Source: Anaerolineales bacterium (GTDB lineage Bacteria; Chloroflexota; Anaerolineae; Aggregatilineales; J027). From it: a stretch of 64,000 bases of DNA. The translations under genes were made by a program, and so were the position numbers. Positions 8,986 through 17,375 of this stretch are shown here, piece by piece. Each line of letters opens with the position of its first letter. The stretch's first letter is position 1. A model generated the notes under the pieces. That model did not search any database, was not told where the DNA came from, and saw only the letters and a list, made by a program, of their open reading frames with translations. The stretch lies in NCBI GenBank assembly GCA_020634155.1, contig JACKCI010000002.1, forward strand, positions 1,550,001-1,614,000, written 5' to 3'.

Positions 8986-9996
8986 GTGACCACGACCATT
9001 TTCGACGTCGCTAAACAGGCGGGGGTTTCAATTGGAACTGTCTCGCGTGTTATCAATAATCGGGATCGTGTTAGCCCTGAAACACGGGAACGAGTCTTGA
9101 AGGCTATCCAAGAATTGGATTACCATGCCAACGCCTTGGCTCAAGGATTAGCCAACCAGCAAACCAACACCTTGGGCTTGGTGATTCCACAGGTCAATGA
9201 CCCCTTCTTTTTCCAGATTGTGCGGGGGGTTGAGGATGCCGCCTCAACGGTGGATTACAGCCTATTGATAGCCTGCCAATCACGCCCCGCTTCTGAACAC
9301 CGCTATCTTGATTTGTTTCGCCGCAAATTCGTGGATGCGATGGTCTTGGTAGCAATTGATGTTTATAGCCATGAGTTGGAGCAGATTATCGAGCGCGGGG
9401 TGCCAATTGTAATGGCCCAGCAAGATTTGGGCAAGAATATCCCCACTTTTCTGGTGGATAACTACCGAGGAGCGCGGCAATTAGCTGAACATCTCATGGA
9501 GCATAGCTACCAGCGGATTGCCTTCATCTCTGGCACCCACTATACCCCCGATAGCCGTGAACGGTTGCGCGGGTTGCGGGATGTGCTGAGTGAGCATGGC
9601 CTAGAGTTGCCTGCTCGTTATGTGGTGGAAGGCGATTATCTGCGCGGGAGTGGTCACCGGGCTATGCAACAATTGCTCGAATTGCCTGACCGCCCCGAAG
9701 CGGTATTTGCCGCCAATGACCAAATGGCGATTGATGCCATCATGGCGATTCAAGAGGCAGGGCTGAAGGTACCCGATGATATCGCGGTGGTGGGTTTTGA
9801 TGATATTCCGATGGCAAGTTATCTCTCCCCTCCCCTCACAACAGTGCATCAACCCATCTATGAATTGGGGTGGCACGCGGCCAAGGCTGCCTTGTCATTA
9901 ATTAAAGAAGAGAGCAAAGATAATGGCTCAATGGCGGCCCCGCATGTCATGTTGCTGCCGACCTCATTGGTCTTGCGTCGTTCCTGTGGCTGTTAG
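8986..9996 (+). CDS. LacI-family transcriptional regulator (beta-glucan locus 1)
   Basis: A 336-residue LacI/GalR regulator of normal size. The N-terminal helix-turn-helix reads IFDVAKQAGVSIGTVSRVIN and is followed by the hinge helix region. The C-terminal ~270 residues form a periplasmic-binding-protein-like effector domain ending in an FDDIPMASYLSPPLTTVHQP-type stretch. It starts at GTG with a good ribosome-binding site (GGAGGA at about 8977-8982); the next in-frame ATG would remove the DNA-binding domain. Three palindromes of one type lie at 8777, 8948 and 10019, in front of the divergent secreted enzyme, of lacI itself and of the importer operon. The effector is probably an imported oligosaccharide or its product. 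The regulon is inferred from site placement. Confidence 0.93.
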   Translation: MTTTIFDVAKQAGVSIGTVSRVINNRDRVSPETRERVLKAIQELDYHANALAQGLANQQTNTLGLVIPQVNDPFFFQIVRGVEDAASTVDYSLLIACQSRPASEHRYLDLFRRKFVDAMVLVAIDVYSHELEQIIERGVPIVMAQQDLGKNIPTFLVDNYRGARQLAEHLMEHSYQRIAFISGTHYTPDSRERLRGLRDVLSEHGLELPARYVVEGDYLRGSGHRAMQQLLELPDRPEAVFAANDQMAIDAIMAIQEAGLKVPDDIAVVGFDDIPMASYLSPPLTTVHQPIYELGWHAAKAALSLIKEESKDNGSMAAPHVMLLPTSLVLRRSCGC

Positions 9997-10018
9997 CCAC
10001 TCGTTTTTTTTGACAGGA

Positions 10019-10036
10019 TGTAAAAGCGCTTTTACA
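10019..10036. promoter_or_regulatory. Perfect 18-bp LacI-type operator before the importer operon
   Basis: TGTAAAAGCGCTTTTACA is a perfect palindrome with the central GCGC typical of LacI-family sites. It lies between the lacI stop and the binding-protein start (83 bases before it) and is preceded by a T-run. It is the best copy of the motif and probably the main switch for the importer and GH94 genes. Confidence 0.8.
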
Positions 10037-10050
10037 AGGCAAGGAGGAAT

Positions 10051-10098
10051 ATGACAACCGATCAATCCAAACGCAGTTTGCACGTGTGCCTAAACTAA
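10051..10098 (+). CDS. Possible 15-codon leader peptide before the binding-protein gene
   Basis: An AAGGAGG site at 10041-10047 stands three bases before an ATG that opens a 15-codon reading frame (MTTDQSKRSLHVCLN). It ends at a TAA 20 bases before the binding-protein start, which has its own AAAGGAG site. The ribosome-binding site is among the strongest in the window, but the spacing is short. There is no codon run pointing to amino-acid attenuation. It may be a translated leader or simply a decoy site. Confidence 0.3.
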   Translation: MTTDQSKRSLHVCLN

Positions 10099-10118
10099 AT
10101 TGAAAAGGAGTATCCCCC

Positions 10119-11417
10119 ATGTTTTTACGACATTTACTCACCCGTTTTGGTATTCTGTTGCTGGCATTGATGCTGATGGTATCATCTGGCCCCGTGATTG
10201 CCCAAGATTCACCAGAGATGGCTGATGAAATCCGTGTTTCAGTAGTGGCGGGTGCCATGCAAGACACCATGATGCAATTGGTGGAAAAGTATCAAGACGC
10301 CAATCCCGGCGTTACCGTGACCTTGGAACTAGAACCCGAAGGTGGTGCTTTCCAAGCCTTGATTGCGGCGGGCAACCAACCCGATTTGATTATTACCTCG
10401 TTTGGCCCCATGCTTGGCACCTTGTCCGAGATGGGCGCAACGGTACAACTCGATAATATGCCGGGTGCTGATGAACTCTTTAGTCGCATTGAACCACTTT
10501 CACTCGAAAAACTCTACGGTCACTACTACTATGTCCCGATTGGGGCGGATGTGACCCTGATGATTTATAACAAAGCCCTATTCGAGGAAGCCGGACTTGA
10601 CCCCGAAGCCCCACCTGTTACATGGGATGAGTTTTTGGCCGCAGCCGAAGCCATTGACGCCCTCCCGACCCGCTCCAATGGCGATGAGGTCTATGGCACG
10701 GTCTTTTGGAATGAGGCGCTGCAATGGGGTGGCTGGTATTGGAATATGCTGCAACCCATCTATCTGAATGCGAACCAAGGCGAGTGTCAACTCCTGAATA
10801 ACTTGGCGACCAACATCATTTTTGACCGCCCAGAGTGCAATCTGGAAGGGTTCTTTGAGTTCACCAGAGCGGCCCAACTCCATGCCCCAGCGACGATGGA
10901 AAAGAACTTCTTTGGTCGCAATATCGGCATGTGGCTGCAATATGGCTATTCATGGCAACCCAACCTCCTTTCGGCAGCGGGTGACCCAATGGTGATTGGT
11001 GAAGATGTTGGCGTGGCTCCTGTGCCTGTGCCTAATGAAGGCGATACCAGCTTCACGACCTTTGGTGGACGCTCGATGATGATTCTCAAGACCAGCCCAG
11101 AGCGCGAAGCACGGGCGTGGGATTTCCTCCAGTTCTTGATGGAAGAAGAGAATAACTTCAAGTTCATCACTGAATTGGGCTATTTGCCAGTCTTGACAGC
11201 GTTGAAAGATGACCCCTACTTCCAGACACCTGACCGCTTGCCGTTTGTCCAGTTGCTGGAGCATGGGTATGTACCAGAACAATTTGCTGCGGCAGAACGT
11301 GCTGCCTCGGCCTTGCAAGGCGTGTATCAGGGTGTTGTAGTTGAAGGCTCGGTACCACTCGACGACGCGGTGGGCGAGGCTGCAAGTGCGGCCCGTGACG
11401 CGATTCAGTCTCAATAG
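10119..11417 (+). CDS. Extracellular sugar-binding protein of ABC importer 1 (CUT1 type)
   Basis: A 432-residue family 1 solute-binding protein (MalE-like). It has an N-terminal signal peptide (hydrophobic GILLLALMLMVSSG, likely cleavage after VIAQ) and no lipobox Cys. The mature part begins with a beta-strand-helix segment (IRVSVVAGAMQDTMMQLVEKYQ) typical of sugar-binding proteins. It later contains an FGGRSMMILKTSPEREARAWDFLQFL region common in this family. It should capture an oligosaccharide outside the cell and hand it to the two permeases downstream. It follows lacI and its operator. Given the GH144-like, GH1 and GH94 neighbours, a beta-gluco-oligosaccharide is the likely ligand; this is inference. 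Confidence 0.9.
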   Translation: MFLRHLLTRFGILLLALMLMVSSGPVIAQDSPEMADEIRVSVVAGAMQDTMMQLVEKYQDANPGVTVTLELEPEGGAFQALIAAGNQPDLIITSFGPMLGTLSEMGATVQLDNMPGADELFSRIEPLSLEKLYGHYYYVPIGADVTLMIYNKALFEEAGLDPEAPPVTWDEFLAAAEAIDALPTRSNGDEVYGTVFWNEALQWGGWYWNMLQPIYLNANQGECQLLNNLATNIIFDRPECNLEGFFEFTRAAQLHAPATMEKNFFGRNIGMWLQYGYSWQPNLLSAAGDPMVIGEDVGVAPVPVPNEGDTSFTTFGGRSMMILKTSPEREARAWDFLQFLMEEENNFKFITELGYLPVLTALKDDPYFQTPDRLPFVQLLEHGYVPEQFAAAERAASALQGVYQGVVVEGSVPLDDAVGEAASAARDAIQSQ

Positions 11418-11434
11418 TGACTCACTTATGCGTT

Positions 11435-11466
11435 GGGCGGTGCCTCTACACCGCCCCTTTGTTTTT
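11435..11466 (+). terminator. Intrinsic terminator-like hairpin between binding protein and permease
   Basis: GGGCGGTG (11435-11442) pairs perfectly with CACCGCCC (11449-11456) across a 6-base loop and is followed by TTTGTTTTTT. In sugar importer operons such a hairpin limits read-through or protects the 5' mRNA, so that binding protein exceeds permease. The permease ribosome-binding site begins right after the T-run. Confidence 0.75.
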
Positions 11467-11480
11467 TAGGAGACCGTTTA

Positions 11481-12419
11481 ATGGCTACTAATGCGCTCGC
11501 CCGATTGCCGGACCGCCCTGCCCCGATACCGCTATGGAAACGCATTGCAAGGCATGGCTGGGGCTATATTTTCGTTTCACCGTGGGTCTTGCTCTATCTG
11601 GTTTTTGGGATATACCCGCTGGTCTTGTCTTTTTTCCTGACCTTTTTCAACTATTCGTTTGTGACTCCCGATGAACGTACCTTTGTGGGGATTGGGAACT
11701 GGATACGGGGCCTTGAAGACCCGCTATATTGGAAAGCCATCTATAATATCGCTATTAATCAATCGGTGTTCATTATCTTAAAAAACGGCTTGGGGTTGCT
11801 GATTGCGGCGCTCTTGTTCCGCATTAAGTATGGCGGGCGTATCTTCCGCACCATCTATTTTCTGCCTGTCATTACCTCCACTGTGGTACTCATGACCATT
11901 GGCGATAACCTTGCCAGCCCCGGCGGCCCGATTCAAAAAGTGTTGATAGACGCCCACCTACTGGATGGCCCTCTATTTTGGAAGGCCGACCAGACCTTGC
12001 CCATGATTATCATTGCCCTCATCAATACATGGAAGTGGTTCGGGATTAGCATGATTATCCTGTTGGCGGGTATGTATTCCATCGACAAGCGGCTTTATGA
12101 AGTGGCGGCGGTTGATGGGGCCAATGAATGGCAGATGTTTTGGAAGATTACCTTGCCGCTACTCCGTCCCCAACTCTTTTTTTTGCTGGTGGTCGATATT
12201 ATCAATGGGCTTCAGATGTTTGGTGAGGTCTTTACGATTGGCTTCAGCGTCTATGGCGGGGTGAATAATCAAGCCTTAACGCCTGTCCTCTATCTCTATG
12301 CCCAAGCCTTTGACCGCTCGAATGTTGGCTATGCGTCCACGCTGGGGTTGATGCTGGCCTTCTTGATTGCCGCGTTGACGGTCTTCCAATTCAAGTTCTT
12401 CCCCGCAGAAGACGAGTAG
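11481..12419 (+). CDS. Sugar ABC transporter permease, MalF type (importer 1)
   Basis: A 312-residue inner membrane permease with about six transmembrane segments; the first is YIFVSPWVLLYLVFGIYPLVL. It carries the EAA loop EVAAVDGANEWQMFWKITLPLLRP that docks the cytoplasmic ATPase. The start at 11481 is preferred because TTAGGAGA lies 8-15 bases upstream. An upstream in-frame start at 11433 would fall inside the terminator hairpin and has no ribosome-binding site. It forms a heterodimer with the MalG-type permease encoded 12 bases downstream. No ATPase gene is present in the operon, so a shared MsiK/MsmX-like ATPase elsewhere is expected. Confidence 0.92.
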   Translation: MATNALARLPDRPAPIPLWKRIARHGWGYIFVSPWVLLYLVFGIYPLVLSFFLTFFNYSFVTPDERTFVGIGNWIRGLEDPLYWKAIYNIAINQSVFIILKNGLGLLIAALLFRIKYGGRIFRTIYFLPVITSTVVLMTIGDNLASPGGPIQKVLIDAHLLDGPLFWKADQTLPMIIIALINTWKWFGISMIILLAGMYSIDKRLYEVAAVDGANEWQMFWKITLPLLRPQLFFLLVVDIINGLQMFGEVFTIGFSVYGGVNNQALTPVLYLYAQAFDRSNVGYASTLGLMLAFLIAALTVFQFKFFPAEDE

Positions 12420-12431
12420 CGAGGTACGGCG

Positions 12432-13265
12432 ATGAAATATTTACGATCTAATTGGCTCTTTATGATAGTGGCTTATACCATCTTGATAATTGGGGCGTTT
12501 GCGGTCATTTACCCCTTCTTTTTTATGGTCAATAATTCGCTCAAGACAGGCCGCGAAATCATGCACTCCCCGACGGCACTCCCGACTGAGGTGTCGTTCA
12601 AGGGCTATACGGGCGTTTTTGATGAACTCAATGTGTTGCTGCTCCTGAAGAACTCGATGATATTGGCGGTGTCGATTACGCTGTTGAATACGGTGTTGAG
12701 TGCGTTGGCAGCCTATGCCTTTGCCAAAATACCTTTTCCGGGGCGTAACCAGATTTTCGGCTTTATGCTGATGACGATGATGATTCCGGGGGTCTTGTTT
12801 CTCATCCCTACCTATGTTCTGATTTATCGCATCGGGTGGGTGGGGCATTACCAAGCATTGATTATCCCCTCGGCCATTTCGGTCTTCAATATCTTCTTGA
12901 TACGCCAGTTTATGGTGGGCATTCCCGATGAGTTGGTCGAAGCGGCCCGTATTGATGGGGCAGGTGAAATCACCATTTTCTTGCGGATTATTCTCCCGTT
13001 GGCGCGTCCAGCCCTTGCGACGGTTGCCATCTTGACATTTATGGGTAGCTGGAATGACTTCTTTGGGCCACTACTTTATCTGAACCGCCCTGATAAATGG
13101 ACGTTGCAACTGGGCCTGCTTCAATTCCGAGGCACCGTTCCCGGTGAAAATTCCGAACAAATCTGGGCGTTGACGACCCTCATCACAGTACCCATCGTCC
13201 TGATTTATTTCTTTATTCAAGAACAATTCGTTAAAGCCTTTGCGAATGTCTCATTGAGCAAGTAG
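12432..13265 (+). CDS. Sugar ABC transporter permease, MalG type (importer 1)
   Basis: A 277-residue permease with six predicted transmembrane segments, the normal MalG size. The first is WLFMIVAYTILIIGAFAVIYPFF. The EAA loop EAARIDGAGEITIFLRIILPLARPAL is complete and the C-terminal FVKAF tail is typical. It is the partner of the preceding MalF-type protein in one oligosaccharide importer. The genes are 12 bases apart, and the next gene follows within 10 bases, so all are cotranscribed. Compare it with the MalG-type permease of the second locus at 53957-56173, which carries about 470 extra residues that this one lacks. Confidence 0.93.
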   Translation: MKYLRSNWLFMIVAYTILIIGAFAVIYPFFFMVNNSLKTGREIMHSPTALPTEVSFKGYTGVFDELNVLLLLKNSMILAVSITLLNTVLSALAAYAFAKIPFPGRNQIFGFMLMTMMIPGVLFLIPTYVLIYRIGWVGHYQALIIPSAISVFNIFLIRQFMVGIPDELVEAARIDGAGEITIFLRIILPLARPALATVAILTFMGSWNDFFGPLLYLNRPDKWTLQLGLLQFRGTVPGENSEQIWALTTLITVPIVLIYFFIQEQFVKAFANVSLSK

Positions 13266-13274
13266 GAAATGGCT

Positions 13275-13874
13275 ATGGCTGAGAACCTCTCCCAACCAGT
13301 ACCCGCCGATGCCCCTGCATCGAAACTTAGTGGACGGCGGCAATGGTTTATCCTTGGCACATTGGTCGTTATCATCTTCATGACCTATATTCTGGCGTGG
13401 TGGGATGCTTACCGCCTGTCATCGAGCTACATCAAGGATGCAGATACTAGTTTTGAAGATGGTCGCTATTTGGATGCGCTCAGTGGTTATGAGCAATACG
13501 ATAATGACAAGGGCGATTATGTGCAATATGGCGGCTATATTCATGTTCAGCGGATATGGGCTAACGACTATGCGCGGCCTATACCCGACCTCGTACAACA
13601 TGCTGATGACCGCATTGATGAGATTATCTTTGACCAACTGACGATTGAGGATGCAGAGCTATTTATTCAAGAAAATATCGGGCGTTCACCCCCCCATCCC
13701 TATTTAGGCACAGTCTATTTGCGGCTTGGTGAACTTTATCAGGCCAATGGACAGTGGCAAGATGCGATGGATATATATGAGGATGTCCCGTACTCCTTCC
13801 CCGATGATGCGGCGCTGATTGAACGCGCTCAACGCGATATACGACGTCTGCAATGGCAAAAATTAATCGGTTAA
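13275..13874 (+). CDS. Single-pass membrane protein with TPR-like region, embedded in the importer operon
   Basis: A protein of 199 residues. A short polar N-terminus is followed by one transmembrane helix (QWFILGTLVVIIFMTYILAW), then an extracytoplasmic region of about 150 residues with TPR-like helices (YLGTVYLRLGELYQANGQWQDAMDIYEDVP). An AGGA site at 13264-13267 is correctly spaced from ATG 13275; the in-frame ATG at 13269 is too close to it. It lies 9 bases after the MalG-type gene and 32 before the GH94 gene, inside the sugar operon. The family is not recognised. TPR repeats usually mediate protein contacts, so it might scaffold the importer or enzymes at the membrane; this is a guess. 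Confidence 0.75.
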   Translation: MAENLSQPVPADAPASKLSGRRQWFILGTLVVIIFMTYILAWWDAYRLSSSYIKDADTSFEDGRYLDALSGYEQYDNDKGDYVQYGGYIHVQRIWANDYARPIPDLVQHADDRIDEIIFDQLTIEDAELFIQENIGRSPPHPYLGTVYLRLGELYQANGQWQDAMDIYEDVPYSFPDDAALIERAQRDIRRLQWQKLIG

Positions 13875-13906
13875 TCGGACGTGAATGAAACAATAAAGGT
13901 GTCGAT

Positions 13907-16270
13907 ATGGCTCAGTTACCAAATAAATACGGCTATTTTTCCGATGATGGCAAAACCTACATCATCACTTCCCCGCAGACACCCATGCCTTGGATTAATG
14001 TGCTGACCAATGGCGATTATGGGATGGTGGTCTCGCAAGCGGGTAGTGGCTACAGTTGGCGCACCCACGCCAGCTTGAACCGCATCACACGCTGGGAGCA
14101 AGACCTGATTCGGGATGAGTGGGGCAAGTATCTTTATCTGCGTGATGCTGGCGGGGAGTTCTGGTCTCCGACATGGCAGCCGAGCGGAACAGCCCTAGAC
14201 GCCTATCAGGTTGAACATGGCTTCGGCTACACCACCATTGAGTCGCAACGCGGCACCCTCGCCAGCACTGTGACCTACTTTGTGCCATTGGACGCGCCGT
14301 GTGAGGTCTGGTTGGTGCGGCTGGAAAATCAAGGCGAGTCACCACGACAACTGCAACTATTTTCTTATTTTGAATGGCTATTGGGGGCCGCCCCTGACTG
14401 GCACCGCGAGTTTCATCGGACTTTTATTGACACATGGTACAACCCAGAACATGGAGCGCTACTGGCGAGTAAGGTGCTGTGGGAGCTACCGATTGAAAGC
14501 AAAACGCACTGGAACCGTTCATGGCCCTATACCGCTTTCCATAGCGCGTCTTTGCATCCCGTCGGCTTCGATGGTGACAAGCGTGATTTTATTGGGCGTA
14601 ATGGCAGCGTGCATCAACCCTATGCGGTTAGCGCGGGGCAGTCTAGCAACCATGACGGACGCTGGGGGGATGCGATTGCCAGCCTTCAGCTAGAATTGAC
14701 GCTTGGTGTAGGTCAAGCCCAAGACATCGTGTTTGTGGTGGGAGCCGCCGACAGCACCGAAGAGGCTCTCGCTATTGTTGAACGCTTCAAAGACCCCAAC
14801 GCAGCCCACCAAGCCCTCGCAGCAGTTCGCACCCACTGGCAGGCTGTCACAGCGCCATTGGCTATTGAAACACCTGACCCCGCGCTCAATGTCCTTGGCA
14901 ATGGTTGGCTTCAGTATCAGGCTATTGCCGGACGACTTGAGGGACGCTCGGCCTATTATCAAACTGGGGGGGCCTTTGGCTTCCGTGACCAATTGCAAGA
15001 TAGTCTTGTGTGGCTCTTGCTCGGCAAGCCGGAGCGCACTCTTGCCCAGATTCGACTCCATGCCGCGCATCAATTTCAAGAAGGGGTTGTGTTGCATTGG
15101 TGGCATCCAATCGCTGAAACCGGACACCGCTCAGATTATAGTGATGACCTGTTGTGGTTGCCGTTTGCCGTCTTGCAGTATATCCATGAGACGGGAGATG
15201 ATGGCTGCCTAGCCGAGGAACTACCGTTTTATGATGGTGGATCTGCCTCCTTGTATGAACATTGCATGGCAGCCTTTGCGGTAGCTCTCAAGCGGCGTAG
15301 TCCTCGCGGATTACCCTATATCCTGAAAGGAGATTGGAATGACGGCCTCAATGCAGTCGGGGCCGAAGGGCGAGGCGAGAGTGTGTGGATGGCGCACTTC
15401 CTCCATTATCTGCTGGTGGAATGGGCAGATTATCTCGACAACCATGATGCAACACAGGCCACAACATTCCGACAAGAGGCGGCGGCGTTGGCGCAAGCGG
15501 TGAATGAACTGGCATGGGATGGGGCATGGTATTGGCGAGCCTCAACCGATAGTGGTGATTTGGTCGGGTCGCATACCTCACCTGAAGGCCAAATTTTCCT
15601 CAATGCTCAAACGTGGGCAGTCTTGAGCGGTACCGCAACGGGAGAACGCGCCCAACTCGCGCTACAATCGGCCCGTCAACGCCTCTATAAAGAGTATGGC
15701 CCGCTGTTGTTGGCCCCTGCTTACTCGGTACCCAATTCCGCGATTGGCTATCTTTCACGCTATGCACCGGGAATCCGCGAAAATGGGGGGGTGTACTGCC
15801 ATGCGGCGTGCTGGGCAGTCTTGGCCGAGCGTCAAGCCAATGGAGTGCAAGCCGCTTATGAAGTTTGGCGGAGTTTCTGTCCAGCGGTACGCGGCCAAGA
15901 CCCTGACCACTATTCAGGCGAACCCTATGTCATGCCGGGCAATGTATCAGGGCCACTAGCCACTGTTCCCGGTCAGGCGGGTTGGACATGGTACACAGGT
16001 TCGGGGGCATGGTATCTGCGGGTCTTGGTGGAAGGGGTACTGGGTATCAAGGCCACCTACAACGGGCTGCAAGTCGATGCTGGTTTACCGGATGGCTGGG
16101 AACAGTTTCGGGTGGTGCGTCCGTTCCGCTCGGCAATCTATGATATTACCATTCGACGGGGACAGGATAGTGAGGCCAAAGGGTGCTGGGTCGATGGCGC
16201 GATTTGGGAGGGGGATGCTTTACCGATAGCGTCGGATGAGACAACTCAACAGGTCGAGATTATCTTGTAA
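13907..16270 (+). CDS. GH94 family glycoside phosphorylase (cellobiose/oligoglucan phosphorylase type)
   Basis: A 787-residue GH94 protein (formerly glycosyltransferase family 36), close in length to cellobiose and laminaribiose phosphorylases. The N-terminal beta-sandwich starts YGYFSDDGKTYIITSPQTP. The (alpha/alpha)6 catalytic barrel contains GDWNDGLN, whose Asp at residue 479 aligns with the general acid of the family. The C-terminal part has YVMPGNVSGP and GWTWYTGSGAWYLRVL. The enzyme splits a beta-glucoside with inorganic phosphate to give alpha-glucose 1-phosphate, saving ATP. It has no signal peptide and acts in the cytoplasm on imported sugar. It is the last gene of the importer operon. 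Linkage (1,2, 1,3 or 1,4) cannot be told from the sequence; the GH144-type neighbours favour beta-1,2. Confidence 0.92.
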   Translation: MAQLPNKYGYFSDDGKTYIITSPQTPMPWINVLTNGDYGMVVSQAGSGYSWRTHASLNRITRWEQDLIRDEWGKYLYLRDAGGEFWSPTWQPSGTALDAYQVEHGFGYTTIESQRGTLASTVTYFVPLDAPCEVWLVRLENQGESPRQLQLFSYFEWLLGAAPDWHREFHRTFIDTWYNPEHGALLASKVLWELPIESKTHWNRSWPYTAFHSASLHPVGFDGDKRDFIGRNGSVHQPYAVSAGQSSNHDGRWGDAIASLQLELTLGVGQAQDIVFVVGAADSTEEALAIVERFKDPNAAHQALAAVRTHWQAVTAPLAIETPDPALNVLGNGWLQYQAIAGRLEGRSAYYQTGGAFGFRDQLQDSLVWLLLGKPERTLAQIRLHAAHQFQEGVVLHWWHPIAETGHRSDYSDDLLWLPFAVLQYIHETGDDGCLAEELPFYDGGSASLYEHCMAAFAVALKRRSPRGLPYILKGDWNDGLNAVGAEGRGESVWMAHFLHYLLVEWADYLDNHDATQATTFRQEAAALAQAVNELAWDGAWYWRASTDSGDLVGSHTSPEGQIFLNAQTWAVLSGTATGERAQLALQSARQRLYKEYGPLLLAPAYSVPNSAIGYLSRYAPGIRENGGVYCHAACWAVLAERQANGVQAAYEVWRSFCPAVRGQDPDHYSGEPYVMPGNVSGPLATVPGQAGWTWYTGSGAWYLRVLVEGVLGIKATYNGLQVDAGLPDGWEQFRVVRPFRSAIYDITIRRGQDSEAKGCWVDGAIWEGDALPIASDETTQQVEIIL

Positions 16271-16289
16271 GGACGAAAACAGTGCGGAA

Positions 16290-16327
16290 AGTCGAGACTT
16301 AACCGAACTTCAAGATAAGTCTCGACT
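16290..16327. terminator. Convergent-gene hairpin after GH94
   Basis: AGTCGAGACTTA (16290-16301) pairs perfectly with TAAGTCTCGACT (16316-16327), a 12-bp stem with a 14-base loop. It lies between two genes that end towards each other. There is no T-run on either side, so it is a stable 3' end or a Rho-type stop rather than a classical terminator. Confidence 0.5.
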
Positions 16328-16343
16328 ACTCCTTGCCCTTGCT

Positions 16344-17375
16344 CTAATCCTCAGATTGCACGATATCACTTAGAATCTTGATAATTTCTTGCAACTTCCC
16401 TTGTTCAATGAGCTTATTCGTTGTCAGTGTGCTGAGATGACCATGCAGTTCATCAAGAGTCCAGACCAATGTAGATGGGGTGTCCTGGATGACTGACGAT
16501 TCTGGATTAGCCCAGATGACAATCGGGTCAACCCATTGCTTAATTTGATGAGAGCCTAATAGTTGAGACAATCTAGTTGCATTTCGTCGTGCTTGTTGAG
16601 AGGGATTCTTGGTTAGCGGAAGCCATCGGCTCCCAAAGCGTTTTTCCCAGCTATCCCCGATGTTGCGATAATCACCACTATAGGCCTTTACCTCAAAACA
16701 CCATACCCCCTGCGGCCCAACCAACACAAGGTCGAGGTCACCGCTCCGCCGCTTTGGAAGCTCAACATTGCGGAATACCCACCATTGGTTATTGAGAACG
16801 CTATACATCACATTGATGACTCGCTCTTCCCCAAGTTGGCCTTTTCGATGGAGCCGTATTTTTTTGTCAAACCGAGTAAGAATCATATCAATAATTTTGG
16901 TATATCCCCAAGGTATCGCTACCATCAGCACTAGGACAATTGCCAATGCGATGATTCCTGCGGGCTTACTTACTATTTCTGAAAGCGACTGTTTGTCGCT
17001 TTCAGAAGTCGCTCGACGTAAAGACCACCCAAGGCCAAACATAAGTGGGGCAAGTGATAGACTGATGATTGTTCCTTGTATGAATGCCAACTGGATTTGC
17101 CGTCTTTCAGAAAAACTACGAAATTCTGATGCCACCATATTCAACGGCCCGCCATTAGGTTCAACTTGTTCCTGAAGGTGGATCAAGATTACCCGTGCAG
17201 CCTCACGAACTCTGGGGTCATAGGCCTTTTGGACAGCGTAGCCCAAATCTTGAGGCGAAAGTAAGCCTTTATCGAGCAAGGGGCCGAATGGCTGGCCCTT
17301 GATTTCACGAAAAGGCCAAATAGTAGAGCGTGCTTCATCTATGGTCATCTTGGAATTAAATCTCATGCTGTCCAC
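16344..17375 (-). CDS. NERD-domain membrane protein
   Basis: A 343-residue protein. The N-terminal ~100 residues are soluble and helical. Two transmembrane helices follow (IISLSLAPLMFGLGWSL and GIIALAIVLVLMVAIPWGY). The C-terminal part is a NERD (nuclease-related) domain: GEERVINVMYSVL, then SGDLDLVLVGPQGVWCFEVKAYSG, then NPSQQARRNATRLSQLL. The D-x-D and E-x-K residues expected of the endonuclease-like core are visible. NERD proteins are thought to process nucleic acids, but their biology is poorly known. The gene stands alone, convergent with GH94, with a 428-base gap on its upstream side. No other defence genes are visible nearby. Confidence 0.8.
   Translation of the reverse strand: MDSMRFNSKMTIDEARSTIWPFREIKGQPFGPLLDKGLLSPQDLGYAVQKAYDPRVREAARVILIHLQEQVEPNGGPLNMVASEFRSFSERRQIQLAFIQGTIISLSLAPLMFGLGWSLRRATSESDKQSLSEIVSKPAGIIALAIVLVLMVAIPWGYTKIIDMILTRFDKKIRLHRKGQLGEERVINVMYSVLNNQWWVFRNVELPKRRSGDLDLVLVGPQGVWCFEVKAYSGDYRNIGDSWEKRFGSRWLPLTKNPSQQARRNATRLSQLLGSHQIKQWVDPIVIWANPESSVIQDTPSTLVWTLDELHGHLSTLTTNKLIEQGKLQEIIKILSDIVQSED

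Noticed and set aside
16344..17375. NERD protein as part of a defence island
   Set aside because: No other defence-type gene is nearby and the flanks are sugar and surface genes.
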